48,112 bases of DNA from JBKBKN01 sp046294625 (GTDB lineage: Bacteria; Bacteroidota; Bacteroidia; M30B66), in contig JBKBKN010000023.1 in assembly GCA_046294625.1 (NCBI GenBank), positions 1-48,112 on the forward strand. Reading direction: 5' to 3'. Shown here piece by piece: positions 17,618-25,781 of this stretch. The first letter of the stretch is position 1. Every line of letters begins with the position of its first letter. The notes below the pieces were generated by a model, which saw only the letters and a list, made by a program, of their open reading frames with translations, was not told the origin of the DNA and searched no databases. A program made the translations under genes and the position numbers.

Positions 17618-19069
17618 TTACCACATCATCACCATGGGTGCAAAAGATTGATGTGTAAAAATCTGTCGGAACTGCATCCCGCGTCTGGCGTCAACCAAAA
17701 TTGTTTCCGTTTTGCCAATCACACCGTGTGCGTCTTTCATGCTAATTCGTAGTTCGTTTTGTCCCTCATTAAGCGGAATTCGGGCATAATGGATTTGTGC
17801 CGGAAGTGTTTGCCAGTTTCTGGTGTCAGCCTGTTCGGTAAATACATTGGCTAACCCTAAAATCATTCCGGCTTCGCGATTTTCTCTTCGAAGCGCTACT
17901 TCGGCCGATTTTTTTAGAGCAAAGCGAAGTAAGGCATTTCCCATTTCACGTGCGAAGCGGTCTTGAAGACTTCTGTGCGCAATGCTTTGAAGGTTTTGCG
18001 CCCTCTCGGGGCGAATTACCTGCCCGTTTACCTCCACTTTTGTTCGGTCAAAAACCGGCGGACGGCTCAGATATCGTGGAAAGGCAATGCGGATGATTTG
18101 CAGGGAGAGTAAATCTTGCCGTGCTTTTTCGCTCAAGTGCCCAACAGGAAAAGGAAAGGAAAAACCAAATTGATTGTTGAGAAAAACGACTGTACCCGGA
18201 GCGGTTTGCACGATGGTAAAATCAACCGACCATTGATCTTTTATGGGCGAGAGTCCATTGTTCCAAAGTAAAACGACTTCACGGTTGCTGGCTTGCTCTT
18301 CAAATTTCAGGTTGAACATGTTTTCATAGTACTCCACTTCGTTTCTGAATCCGGAAAACTGAGCCATACGAATCAGATCTTTTTTTAACTGCAATGGGGC
18401 TTCGATTCCAAACAGATCTTTGTATGTTTCTTCGTAAGTGTTGTAAGCATTTCGATAAGCGATAAATGCATTGTTGAAATCACTTGCTGATTCATATACC
18501 AGCCCCATCATCAGGTGGCCAAAAGCATCATCGGCATATTTATTGACCCGACCTGAATTATCGTTCATTTCATTCAGCACCATGTTCATCCGCCGCACTT
18601 CCACCAAAGCGCTTTCCCGCTTTCCCAGCGACAAGAAATTTATCATTTGAAAATAGTGCAGCATCACTTCTTCAAAGTTTTCGGCATGATAGGTTCGAAC
18701 AGATGGGTTCACGAACATGGCCAAAGCATCATTCAAATAGTTTTTCCGCTCTTCTTTCATAATTTGATCAGCCTGAATGAAAAACCTTGTGCTCTCTTCG
18801 TGTTTGCCAAGCATCATATTAAAGTAACCTCTATTAAGGAGATAGAGCAACTTGTTGCGGTTGGTTTTCATCCGTTTGCTCGATGCAATCAGCGCATCAG
18901 CCTCTTTGAAGCGCTGCTGCATGAGTTTCATTTGCACCTCTCGGTTCACTCTTTGGTAAGTCATGCAGGATGTGCCCAACATTAGAAGACTAAGCAGAAA
19001 AATCAAATACACAGGGCGCTTTCGCGCCCCGTTGTCAAAATTGATTTTTGCTCCTTTCACATCTTGCAT
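17618..19069 (-). CDS. COG3014-type lipoprotein
   Basis: 483 residues. A signal peptide with a lipobox (MLGTSC, Cys at about residue 35) marks it as a lipoprotein. Residues about 40-260 are helical with TPR-like spacing (YLLNRGYFNMMLGKHEES and the AFIAYRNAYNTYEE repeat). The C-terminal half is more beta-rich and ends with a MAP-like segment. The architecture and the position directly downstream of an LpoB-like gene fit the COG3014 group, which pairs with LpoB in several phyla. The role is not established; a link to peptidoglycan synthase activation is suggested only by context. It begins 12 bases after lpoB's stop. Confidence 0.75.
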   Translation of the reverse strand: MQDVKGAKINFDNGARKRPVYLIFLLSLLMLGTSCMTYQRVNREVQMKLMQQRFKEADALIASSKRMKTNRNKLLYLLNRGYFNMMLGKHEESTRFFIQADQIMKEERKNYLNDALAMFVNPSVRTYHAENFEEVMLHYFQMINFLSLGKRESALVEVRRMNMVLNEMNDNSGRVNKYADDAFGHLMMGLVYESASDFNNAFIAYRNAYNTYEETYKDLFGIEAPLQLKKDLIRMAQFSGFRNEVEYYENMFNLKFEEQASNREVVLLWNNGLSPIKDQWSVDFTIVQTAPGTVVFLNNQFGFSFPFPVGHLSEKARQDLLSLQIIRIAFPRYLSRPPVFDRTKVEVNGQVIRPERAQNLQSIAHRSLQDRFAREMGNALLRFALKKSAEVALRRENREAGMILGLANVFTEQADTRNWQTLPAQIHYARIPLNEGQNELRISMKDAHGVIGKTETILVDARRGMQFRQIFTHQSFAPMVMMW

Positions 19070-19081
19070 AGATGATTTTAT

Positions 19082-19678
19082 TTATCGGAGAATATATTTC
19101 TTGCCTTTGTAGTCGCCCATCCATACAATCTCATTGGTTTCGAGATTGGTAAGCTGCATATCCACCTGCCAGAAAGTGGTACGTTCGCGGCGATAGCTGT
19201 CCACGATTGATTTTACGGCCCCTTGCATAATAAAGTCTGCACCAAGTTCCTGACCCCAGCGCTTCATTGTTGCAGCACTTGCAAAGTCTTGCTGGTCAGC
19301 CCTTTCGCCACGAAGTTCATTGCGCTTTTCTCCCGCCTGCACTAAGCGTATAGATTGGCTTCTTAAAAAAGCTCGTTCAATATCTCTTACGAAAATGTCC
19401 GTATCGATATGCTCATGGCTATTGTTGCGCACCGTGCCAACCACAATTATTGGTCTTTGATTTTTTGCGCGCATCCACTCATCGAGCCATCGGCCGGTAA
19501 GCGCCTGATCGGCAATGGTTTCGGCTGTAAGCCGTGCGTCAGTGTTGTTCCATCGGCCGCTTAAGTCGGTCACTCGGTCGGGGTCAATACGTGTTACTTT
19601 TCTTCTAGCACATGAAGACGTTATGCTTGCTACTGCAATGAGTAGGATAGTGCTTTTAATGATTAATGATTGCTTCAT
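19082..19678 (-). CDS. LpoB-like penicillin-binding-protein activator lipoprotein
   Basis: 198 residues with a lipobox ITSSC (Cys about residue 23). The mature part has the family features: DLSGRWNNTDARLTAE, a conserved-looking IIVVGTVRNNSHEHIDT, ELGADFIMQGAVKSI and a final NLETNEIVWMGDYKGKKYI. In E. coli LpoB activates the peptidoglycan synthase PBP1b from the outer membrane. Bacteroidota homologues are annotated by similarity, so the partner here is not known. It lies between another lipoprotein gene (28-base gap) and the COG3014-type gene, probably one operon of three lipoproteins. Confidence 0.88.
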   Translation of the reverse strand: MKQSLIIKSTILLIAVASITSSCARRKVTRIDPDRVTDLSGRWNNTDARLTAETIADQALTGRWLDEWMRAKNQRPIIVVGTVRNNSHEHIDTDIFVRDIERAFLRSQSIRLVQAGEKRNELRGERADQQDFASAATMKRWGQELGADFIMQGAVKSIVDSYRRERTTFWQVDMQLTNLETNEIVWMGDYKGKKYILR

Positions 19679-19706
19679 GGTTTCTAAGTTTATTTATTTC
19701 AAAAAT

Positions 19707-20117
19707 TTAAGGTCTGGTAAATTGTGCTGTGACGTTGTCGTTCACCTGTCCGTCATTGGCAGTAAAGTTTACGGTCACGGTATTGTTTTGGAAACTTCCG
19801 CTTCCTGAAATTATTTGACCCGAAACAGATTGATTTAGAATGCTGAGCGAGTTGTTGTTCACATTAGCATTTACACGCGTTCCTGCTCCGATATTATAGA
19901 AATTTGCAATTTGAATCTGTTCTTCATTATCCGGGTGATTTGAAACTGTAACCTGATAAGCAGATGGCCCAAATACACTCGATGTTTCATTTACCACCCA
20001 TGTGCCTCCAAATTTAATCCTTGGATCGTCCTGAATATCTTCTTCAGGAGCGCATGCTTGCAGCAAAAGCACTAAGCCCGAGAGCAGCAGAATCTGTTTT
20101 GCGTTATTTTTAAGCAT
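19707..20117 (-). CDS. Small lipoprotein of unknown function
   Basis: 136 residues. The signal peptide ends in a lipobox (LLLQAC, Cys about residue 22), followed by an acidic stretch PEEDIQDD. The rest is Asn- and Thr-rich with alternating hydrophobic residues, as in a small beta-barrel or lipocalin-like fold (GTWVVNETSS opening, then strand-like repeats to TAQFTRP). I do not recognise a named family. It is the first gene of the lipoprotein trio with LpoB and the COG3014-type protein, so it may act in the same envelope process; that is inference from context. Confidence 0.75.
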   Translation of the reverse strand: MLKNNAKQILLLSGLVLLLQACAPEEDIQDDPRIKFGGTWVVNETSSVFGPSAYQVTVSNHPDNEEQIQIANFYNIGAGTRVNANVNNNSLSILNQSVSGQIISGSGSFQNNTVTVNFTANDGQVNDNVTAQFTRP

Positions 20118-20275
20118 CGTTTTGATTTCTGATTGCGATTTTCAATATCTGTGCCAATTTTATAAAATAAACAGCAATGCTTATTGTTTTTAATCTGTTT
20201 TTTATCTGACACATTCAGCGGACTCGAAATCACCGATTCGCTTCAACTACAGAGAGTTGTCAAGGTCGGCGGCCT

Positions 20276-21544
20276 TTATTTTGATAAGATATGACTGCCG
20301 ATTGCACATTGCAGACAGTGTTTTTTTTCACAATAATTTACATAAAGATGTAAACAAGCTTGACTATCCAGTGCTGATGTCATGGGAAGGTGATGTTTTG
20401 TGAAAATCTTAGTAACTTTATTGCTTTCGGACTTAATGTAGGAAAGCCATTCTACCGCTCGGTCTTTCATTTCCTGATTGTCTTGATGCAACCCATATGC
20501 GAACAATATCGGGCTTACCACGTTGATCAGCATAAGGTCTTTTGCGCTCTTTCCAAAGGGTTTTTCCTGCCTTGGCGCGGGTTTGTCAAACATGAAATGC
20601 TCTTCCCAGTAGGCACTAGCCTTTGTGTCAAATAGCTTATTCAATTGCTTGATTTCTTTTGTTTCCGTGAATTTGGCAAACAACGATTCGCTTTTTACTA
20701 AAAGCTGGGCAAGTTGAGATAAACGAATGGTTGGGAAATTGCTCGGACGCATTCGCATCATTTTCCATATACCGGGCTTCATGGATCGGAGATTGTAGAG
20801 TTTACTCAAATATTGATATTCGTTCCATAGGGCCTGGGGATAGGGGTCGTGCAGCGCATCGTGCAACATGCCTGCCTGACCGAAAAGTAATGCTTCCACT
20901 TGCAATGTACTTTTTCTATGTTTTGCAATAATCTTAAGCGGTAGGCTGCGTGCTAATTGTTCAAATGGCTTGTTGTTGATACCCATGCCGAAATAACGGG
21001 TGGTGAGTATGTAGCATGTTTCCGCCCAGTCTCCGGTGTTTTGATGCAGGATGTCTAACACAGCAGTCGATTTTTCTTCAAGTCTTTCTGCGATTAATCG
21101 TTGATAATACATATCTACAAAAGCCAAGTCTATCCTATTCAATAAAGATTCGCACGCTATTCCGCCACGTGTTTTCATCATGGCTTGGTATTGTGCAATA
21201 AGCCTATGGTTGATTTTATTCTCTAGCACCAACACAGGTCTTTCTGCGCTCAATTGTTCGTTTTGGATATCATGCGAATAAACTACATGAAGAATTACAT
21301 TGTCATAGCCCGGATCGGTGTGGTGTCCATGCGAAAACCAATCTGAGCTTTTTGTATGAAGTTCAATATTTCCAGCCCAGGTCGTCGCTCCAATTCGGAC
21401 AAGTGCTTCAGAAAAGTCAGGCCCGGCATCACGATTGTGTTTCCCTGGTTTGATAATTTCAAGCGACTCACCCTGCAGTGTTTTGAGCGTGGTCTGGTCA
21501 AACAACCTAAACTGCCAAATAAAATGAAGTAACTCTTCTTTCAT
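20276..21544 (-). CDS. DUF2851 family protein
   Basis: 422 residues from ATG 21544 (MKEELLHFIWQ), chosen because the family starts there; an earlier ATG at 21643 would add 33 unrelated residues and run into the divergent recJ region. Family-like motifs are HNRDAGPDFSEA, GNIELHTKSSDW, HVVYSHD and a C-terminal CxxH-type segment with several Cys (SQACLHLYVNYCEKKHCLQC) that could bind metal. The N-terminal pattern around NRDAGPDF...IELH.K suggests a nuclease-like fold, but that is speculation. Function is unknown. It is divergent from recJ with 190 bases between them. Confidence 0.88.
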   Translation of the reverse strand: MKEELLHFIWQFRLFDQTTLKTLQGESLEIIKPGKHNRDAGPDFSEALVRIGATTWAGNIELHTKSSDWFSHGHHTDPGYDNVILHVVYSHDIQNEQLSAERPVLVLENKINHRLIAQYQAMMKTRGGIACESLLNRIDLAFVDMYYQRLIAERLEEKSTAVLDILHQNTGDWAETCYILTTRYFGMGINNKPFEQLARSLPLKIIAKHRKSTLQVEALLFGQAGMLHDALHDPYPQALWNEYQYLSKLYNLRSMKPGIWKMMRMRPSNFPTIRLSQLAQLLVKSESLFAKFTETKEIKQLNKLFDTKASAYWEEHFMFDKPAPRQEKPFGKSAKDLMLINVVSPILFAYGLHQDNQEMKDRAVEWLSYIKSESNKVTKIFTKHHLPMTSALDSQACLHLYVNYCEKKHCLQCAIGSHILSK

Positions 21545-21734
21545 GTCATGCGATTGCCAAAATTGAACATATAATCGCAGTCCTGCAAGTCGGTTTTGTT
21601 TTTGTGGACACGTTTTGTTTGTTTTTGGCTTAAAAATTGACAAGTCACAGGAGAGCTGCCTGCAGTTGAACAGTGTTTCTCATGCTCTGATAAATTTTAT
21701 TATCTTCGAAATTCAAAAAAATAATGGGATAAAA

Positions 21735-23486
21735 ATGTTTGTGAAAACACCTAAACGCTGGAAGGTCAAGGAGGTAAAAGACGAATCGAAAGTGGAAGCA
21801 CTGTCAGAAGCACTTAAGGTAAGCCATCAGGTGGCACGCTTATTACTGCAGAGAAATATAGAAACCTACGATGATGCCCGACGCTTTTTCCGTCCAACTT
21901 TAGCTGATTTGCATGATCCATTTCTTATGAGAGACATGGACAAGGCTGTTGAAAGGATTAAAACTGCGATTGAGAAAAAAGAAAAAATACTCATCTATGG
22001 CGACTACGATGTAGATGGCACCACGGCAGTGACGCTGGTCTATGGATTTTTCAAGAAAATTTACCCTGCTGACTTGTTGGATTATTACATTCCTGATCGT
22101 TACAGCGAGGGATATGGAATTTCATTTCAAGGGATTGATTTTGCGGCAGATCATGGCTTCAGCCTTATCATTGCTTTGGATTGTGGAATCAAATCCATTG
22201 ATAAGGTGAACTATGCCCACGAAAAGGGAGTTGATTTTATAATTTGCGACCATCACTTGCCCGGTGCAGAAATTCCGACTGCTGCTGCCGTGCTTGATCC
22301 CAAGCGTAGTGATTGCCCATATCCGTATAAAGAGCTATCGGGTTGTGGCATTGGTTTTAAATTGATTCAGGCATTAAACCACAGCTTAAATCTTGAACAA
22401 AACGTGTTTGAATGGCTCGATCTCACGGCGTTGAGTATTGCGGCAGATATTGTACCCATTACCGACGAAAATCGCGTATTAGCATATCATGGTTTGAAGC
22501 AAATCAATGAGTCGCCGCGACATGGTATTCGTACCTTATTGGCCAGCAAATTGAAACCGGCGAAAGAAAGTGAAACCGCGACTGATGAGCTGGCAGCAAA
22601 GGAAATTACCATCACAGACCTGGTGTTTATTGCCGCGCCCCGCGTAAATGCTGCCGGTCGTATAGAACATGGAAGTAAAGCAGTAGACCTATTGTTAAGC
22701 GAAGATGAAGAATATGCAAATGCAAAAGGGGTTTTTATCAACGATCACAATAGCACACGTAAGGATCTTGACCAACAAATTACTCGTGAAGCTTTGGAAA
22801 TGATTGCGCAGAATGCTGAAATGCAGAATAGAAAATCTACTGTGGTTTTTCATCCCGAATGGCACAAAGGAGTGATTGGAATCGTCGCATCGCGACTTAT
22901 TGAAAACTACTATCGTCCAACCATAGTATTGACAGAGTCGAATGGAAAAGCGGTTGGTTCAGCACGCTCCGTAAAAGGCTTTGATGTGCATCAGGCTATA
23001 GAAGCGTGCGGCGATCTTTTGGAGCAGTTTGGTGGACACAAATATGCTGCCGGCCTGACCATGAAACTCGAAAATGTAGAAAATTTTATTCATCGCTTCG
23101 AACAAGTTGTTAATAGCACCATTTCCGACGATTTACTCGTGCCCGAAGTTGAAATAGACCTGCACCTCGACCCCGATGCAATCACGCCTAAGTTCTACAG
23201 AATCATTAAACAATTTGCTCCATTTGGACCGGGAAATATGACTCCGGTGTTCAGCACATCAAGTGCCCGAAGTGATGGTTTTGCCCGCATCGTTGGTGGC
23301 AATCACCTGAAAATGCGCATTCTGTCTGATAATGGCGCTGCATTCGACGCCATCGGGTTTCAGCTTGGAGAGTATTTGCCGCTCGTTAATCGACAAAAAA
23401 CAGTTTCGCTTTGCTTTCAGTTGGATGAGAATCATTGGAATGGTAAAACTTCGCTGCAAATGATTTTAAAGGATATTAAAATTTAA
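21735..23486 (+). CDS. recJ: Single-stranded-DNA exonuclease RecJ
   Basis: 583 residues from ATG 21735 (MFVKTPKRWK); the earlier in-frame ATG at 21615 adds 40 residues without family character. DHH-family motifs are all present: YGDYDVDGT (Asp 90, 92, 94), LIIALDCG, CDHHLPG (residues 171-177), IAADIVP, then the DHHA1 part with GVIGIVASRLIE, GSARS and FGGHKYAAGLTM. The C-terminal OB-like domain includes FAPFGPGNM. It degrades single-stranded DNA 5' to 3' in recombination and mismatch repair. A TATCTTCG element at 21701-21708 resembles the Bacteroidota -7 box, without a well-spaced -33 box. Confidence 0.97.
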   Translation: MFVKTPKRWKVKEVKDESKVEALSEALKVSHQVARLLLQRNIETYDDARRFFRPTLADLHDPFLMRDMDKAVERIKTAIEKKEKILIYGDYDVDGTTAVTLVYGFFKKIYPADLLDYYIPDRYSEGYGISFQGIDFAADHGFSLIIALDCGIKSIDKVNYAHEKGVDFIICDHHLPGAEIPTAAAVLDPKRSDCPYPYKELSGCGIGFKLIQALNHSLNLEQNVFEWLDLTALSIAADIVPITDENRVLAYHGLKQINESPRHGIRTLLASKLKPAKESETATDELAAKEITITDLVFIAAPRVNAAGRIEHGSKAVDLLLSEDEEYANAKGVFINDHNSTRKDLDQQITREALEMIAQNAEMQNRKSTVVFHPEWHKGVIGIVASRLIENYYRPTIVLTESNGKAVGSARSVKGFDVHQAIEACGDLLEQFGGHKYAAGLTMKLENVENFIHRFEQVVNSTISDDLLVPEVEIDLHLDPDAITPKFYRIIKQFAPFGPGNMTPVFSTSSARSDGFARIVGGNHLKMRILSDNGAAFDAIGFQLGEYLPLVNRQKTVSLCFQLDENHWNGKTSLQMILKDIKI

Positions 23487-23511
23487 TTTTTATTTGCGGA
23501 GAACATCTTTT

Positions 23512-24306
23512 ATGGCATTGGCATTTCAACATGGCGAAATAAACTACAAAATCTCAGGCGAAGGCCCATGTGTCACTTTTCTGCATGGTTTTATGGAAAG
23601 CCACAAAATTTGGAAAAAGTTTGAAGAAATTTTTGCGCAGCGTTTTCGTGTTTTATTGATTGACTTGCCCGGACATGGAAAGAGCAGCAATTTTTCAGAA
23701 ACACATACCATGGAATTTATGTCCGAGTGTGTAGAAGCTGTTTTGGCACATGAAAATATAGACAAAGCGCTTTTCGTGGGGCATTCAATGGGGGGATATG
23801 TAGCATTAAGCTTCGCCGAACATTACCCTAGCAAAGTTTCTGGCTTGTGTTTGTTCAGTTCCACTGTGTTTGAAGACAGTCCGGAAAGGTTGGAAGAAAG
23901 ACAACGCGCGATTAAAGCTGCCGAAGCCCATAAAATGAAATTTATTACTTCCGTCATTCCCAATCTTTTTTATGATCGCTCTGGTCGAAAGTCGGGGAAG
24001 CGCATATATAAATTGGTAAAAATTGCAGCTCAACAAAGTAAAGAAGGGATTACTGCAGCCATTCGCGGTATGATGCAACGCAAAAATAAGGCTGAAGTGC
24101 TTAGAAAGGCTAAATTTCCTGTGATGCTGATGGGGGGGCATGATGATTTTCTTATTCCTGTTGAGCGCATTGAGGAGATGGCCAAAATGACTAGACACGT
24201 AAGGGTATTAATATTAGAGCGATGTGGTCATGTTGGTTTTTATGAAGCCAAAAAGGAAAGTATAGAAGCGCTTTTTGCTTTTGCATCGGAAAATATAAAG
24301 GCATAA
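23512..24306 (+). CDS. Alpha/beta hydrolase
   Basis: 264 residues from ATG 23512; a TTG six codons upstream is also in frame but less likely. The fold is clear: oxyanion-hole region TFLHGFME, DLPGHGKS, nucleophile elbow GHSMGG with Ser 92, an Asp in GGHDDFLIP and a final His in CGHVGFYE. No signal peptide, so it is cytoplasmic. It follows recJ by 25 bases and probably shares its transcript. Substrate cannot be told from the sequence. A terminator-like hairpin begins within its stop codon region. Confidence 0.9.
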   Translation: MALAFQHGEINYKISGEGPCVTFLHGFMESHKIWKKFEEIFAQRFRVLLIDLPGHGKSSNFSETHTMEFMSECVEAVLAHENIDKALFVGHSMGGYVALSFAEHYPSKVSGLCLFSSTVFEDSPERLEERQRAIKAAEAHKMKFITSVIPNLFYDRSGRKSGKRIYKLVKIAAQQSKEGITAAIRGMMQRKNKAEVLRKAKFPVMLMGGHDDFLIPVERIEEMAKMTRHVRVLILERCGHVGFYEAKKESIEALFAFASENIKA

Positions 24307-24343
24307 AAAATCCCGCCATCAACATCGATTGGCAGGATTTTTT
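24305..24343. terminator. Bidirectional intrinsic terminator candidate
   Basis: Arms AATCCCGCCA and TGGCAGGATT pair with one C-A mismatch around an 11-base loop, with A-run before and T-run after, so it can work on both strands. It lies between the plus-strand hydrolase and the convergent gene that ends at 24358. Confidence 0.75.
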
Positions 24344-24357
24344 CGTTCGAATAATAT

Positions 24358-25086
24358 TTAATTGAAATAGCGGCTGTTCCAGTTGTCGTCGCTGAAATCT
24401 TTGTAGGTCACCAAGCCATAAATGATGGCAATGGTGGTAAAAAATCCTGTGCTGACAACAAAAATCGGAACTTTAAGCAAAATTGACTTGAATATATTTA
24501 CATCATTGGCAATACCAAAGTAGGATGCCACAAATGTGATGAGTAATCCCAATAAGGAGGCACTAATCACGATCGACTTGAAATCGCGCAAGGGGAAATT
24601 CAACAGTTTGGTGTACCATTCAAAATCGGAGCCCCATTTGTGAAGCAATACATATTTTCCATTCTTCAATTGTGCAAACAGCAATGGGTCTGAATAGCGA
24701 TCTTTTAGCTGAAAAAATTCAGAGGGTGCCATGATGTGGTAGCCTTCTATTTCTTCTTTTGGTATTTTTCTTTCAAACTGTTTGATGGCCGAAATGGCTT
24801 CATAGGGCAATTTGCCTTTGTACAAATTAGCCGAAAGGAAACGCAATCGAAATTTGATACAAGTGTTTTTGATGGTTTCCAATGAAAATAACTTTTCACG
24901 ATCAAAAACCTGAAAAGGAAACTCATCTTCGCCGATCAGCTCTGCATTAGGAAAATAGGCCGAAATTCGTTTGTCTTCCGCTGCCTGATCTTCCAATAAT
25001 GAATCCAACTCACGAATCAGTCGTGACATCTCTCTGTTACGCTCTTCCGTTAATTCACGGTCAAGACTGAATTTTTTCAACAACAT
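24358..25086 (-). CDS. Unknown protein with two C-terminal membrane helices
   Basis: 242 residues. The first 60 are highly charged and probably coiled-coil (ELTEERNREMSRLIREL). A middle soluble part of about 100 residues contains YHIMAPSEFFQL and KYVLLHKWGSDFEWYTKL. Two membrane helices follow at about residues 178-195 and 205-228, and a short polar tail ends SRYFN. I do not recognise a family. It is downstream of the 25140 gene with a 53-base gap and may be co-transcribed with it. Confidence 0.65.
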   Translation of the reverse strand: MLLKKFSLDRELTEERNREMSRLIRELDSLLEDQAAEDKRISAYFPNAELIGEDEFPFQVFDREKLFSLETIKNTCIKFRLRFLSANLYKGKLPYEAISAIKQFERKIPKEEIEGYHIMAPSEFFQLKDRYSDPLLFAQLKNGKYVLLHKWGSDFEWYTKLLNFPLRDFKSIVISASLLGLLITFVASYFGIANDVNIFKSILLKVPIFVVSTGFFTTIAIIYGLVTYKDFSDDNWNSRYFN

Positions 25087-25139
25087 GGTATATGATTTTA
25101 AAGATTAAACTACAATAGTAAATATTTTGTTTTGTGTAG

Positions 25140-25679
25140 CTATGATTTTTTTTCGCCTACAAAATAATGCGCATTGTCTTTGAAAAGTACATTGAAGGTG
25201 GTGAGACTTCCATAAATTCTTGTGATGTATTGTTGCAAATTTATTTTGTCTTCGTCGCTGAGCTTTTGATGGCTATTGATGTTTTGCTCCAGTACCCTCA
25301 AACGGTCTCTTACCATTACAATTTTATGAAAAAAAGTTTCTATCGGCACTTCTTTTCCTTTTAGACTAGTATCGCCGGGCTGTAGTATAAGTGTTCCTCC
25401 AGACCACTTTTCTCCCATAGGAACAGTTTGCTGTATGTCAGCGTATTCTGATAAAATTTTTCGCAAGGTTCGTTCCATCTGACTCATGCTAAACTCTTCA
25501 TTTTCTTCTCCTTCCGGTTCGGGTTCATAAATTTCAAGACCTTCAGTTCTTTTCGAGATATCAAGATTACCTCTGTTGGGGAAATTAATGGTCAAGATAT
25601 TATTATTAACCGATATCACCGTGCCTTTACCATAGGTTGGGTGCTTTACCAGCATTCCTGCTCTAACAATTTGTTCCAA
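25140..25679 (-). CDS. Unknown protein with an N-terminal KOW/SH3-like segment
   Basis: 179 residues from TTG 25679; an ATG at 25655 (MLVKHPTYGKG) would give 171. The N-terminus VKHPTYGKGTVISV...ILTINFPNRG looks like the small beta-barrel found at the end of UvrD-type helicases and in DUF3553-like proteins. It is followed by an acidic linker (EPEPEGEENEE) and a helical C-terminal half. It has no membrane segment or signal peptide. The function is unknown; nucleic-acid or protein binding by the barrel is inference. Confidence 0.65.
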   Translation of the reverse strand: MEQIVRAGMLVKHPTYGKGTVISVNNNILTINFPNRGNLDISKRTEGLEIYEPEPEGEENEEFSMSQMERTLRKILSEYADIQQTVPMGEKWSGGTLILQPGDTSLKGKEVPIETFFHKIVMVRDRLRVLEQNINSHQKLSDEDKINLQQYITRIYGSLTTFNVLFKDNAHYFVGEKKS

Positions 25680-25781
25680 ATGAATTTGTTTTTTGAGTTA
25701 AAACTCAAAGGTAGAGGAAAAACAAAATTGAAGTCAAGATGAACCAACGGATTTAATCGTCGATGACCAATCAAAATGAAA

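Noticed and set aside
21615..21734. Upstream start for recJ (ATG 21615)
   Set aside because: The extra 40 residues are unlike the family and overlap the divergent promoter region; MFVKTPKRWK is the natural start.
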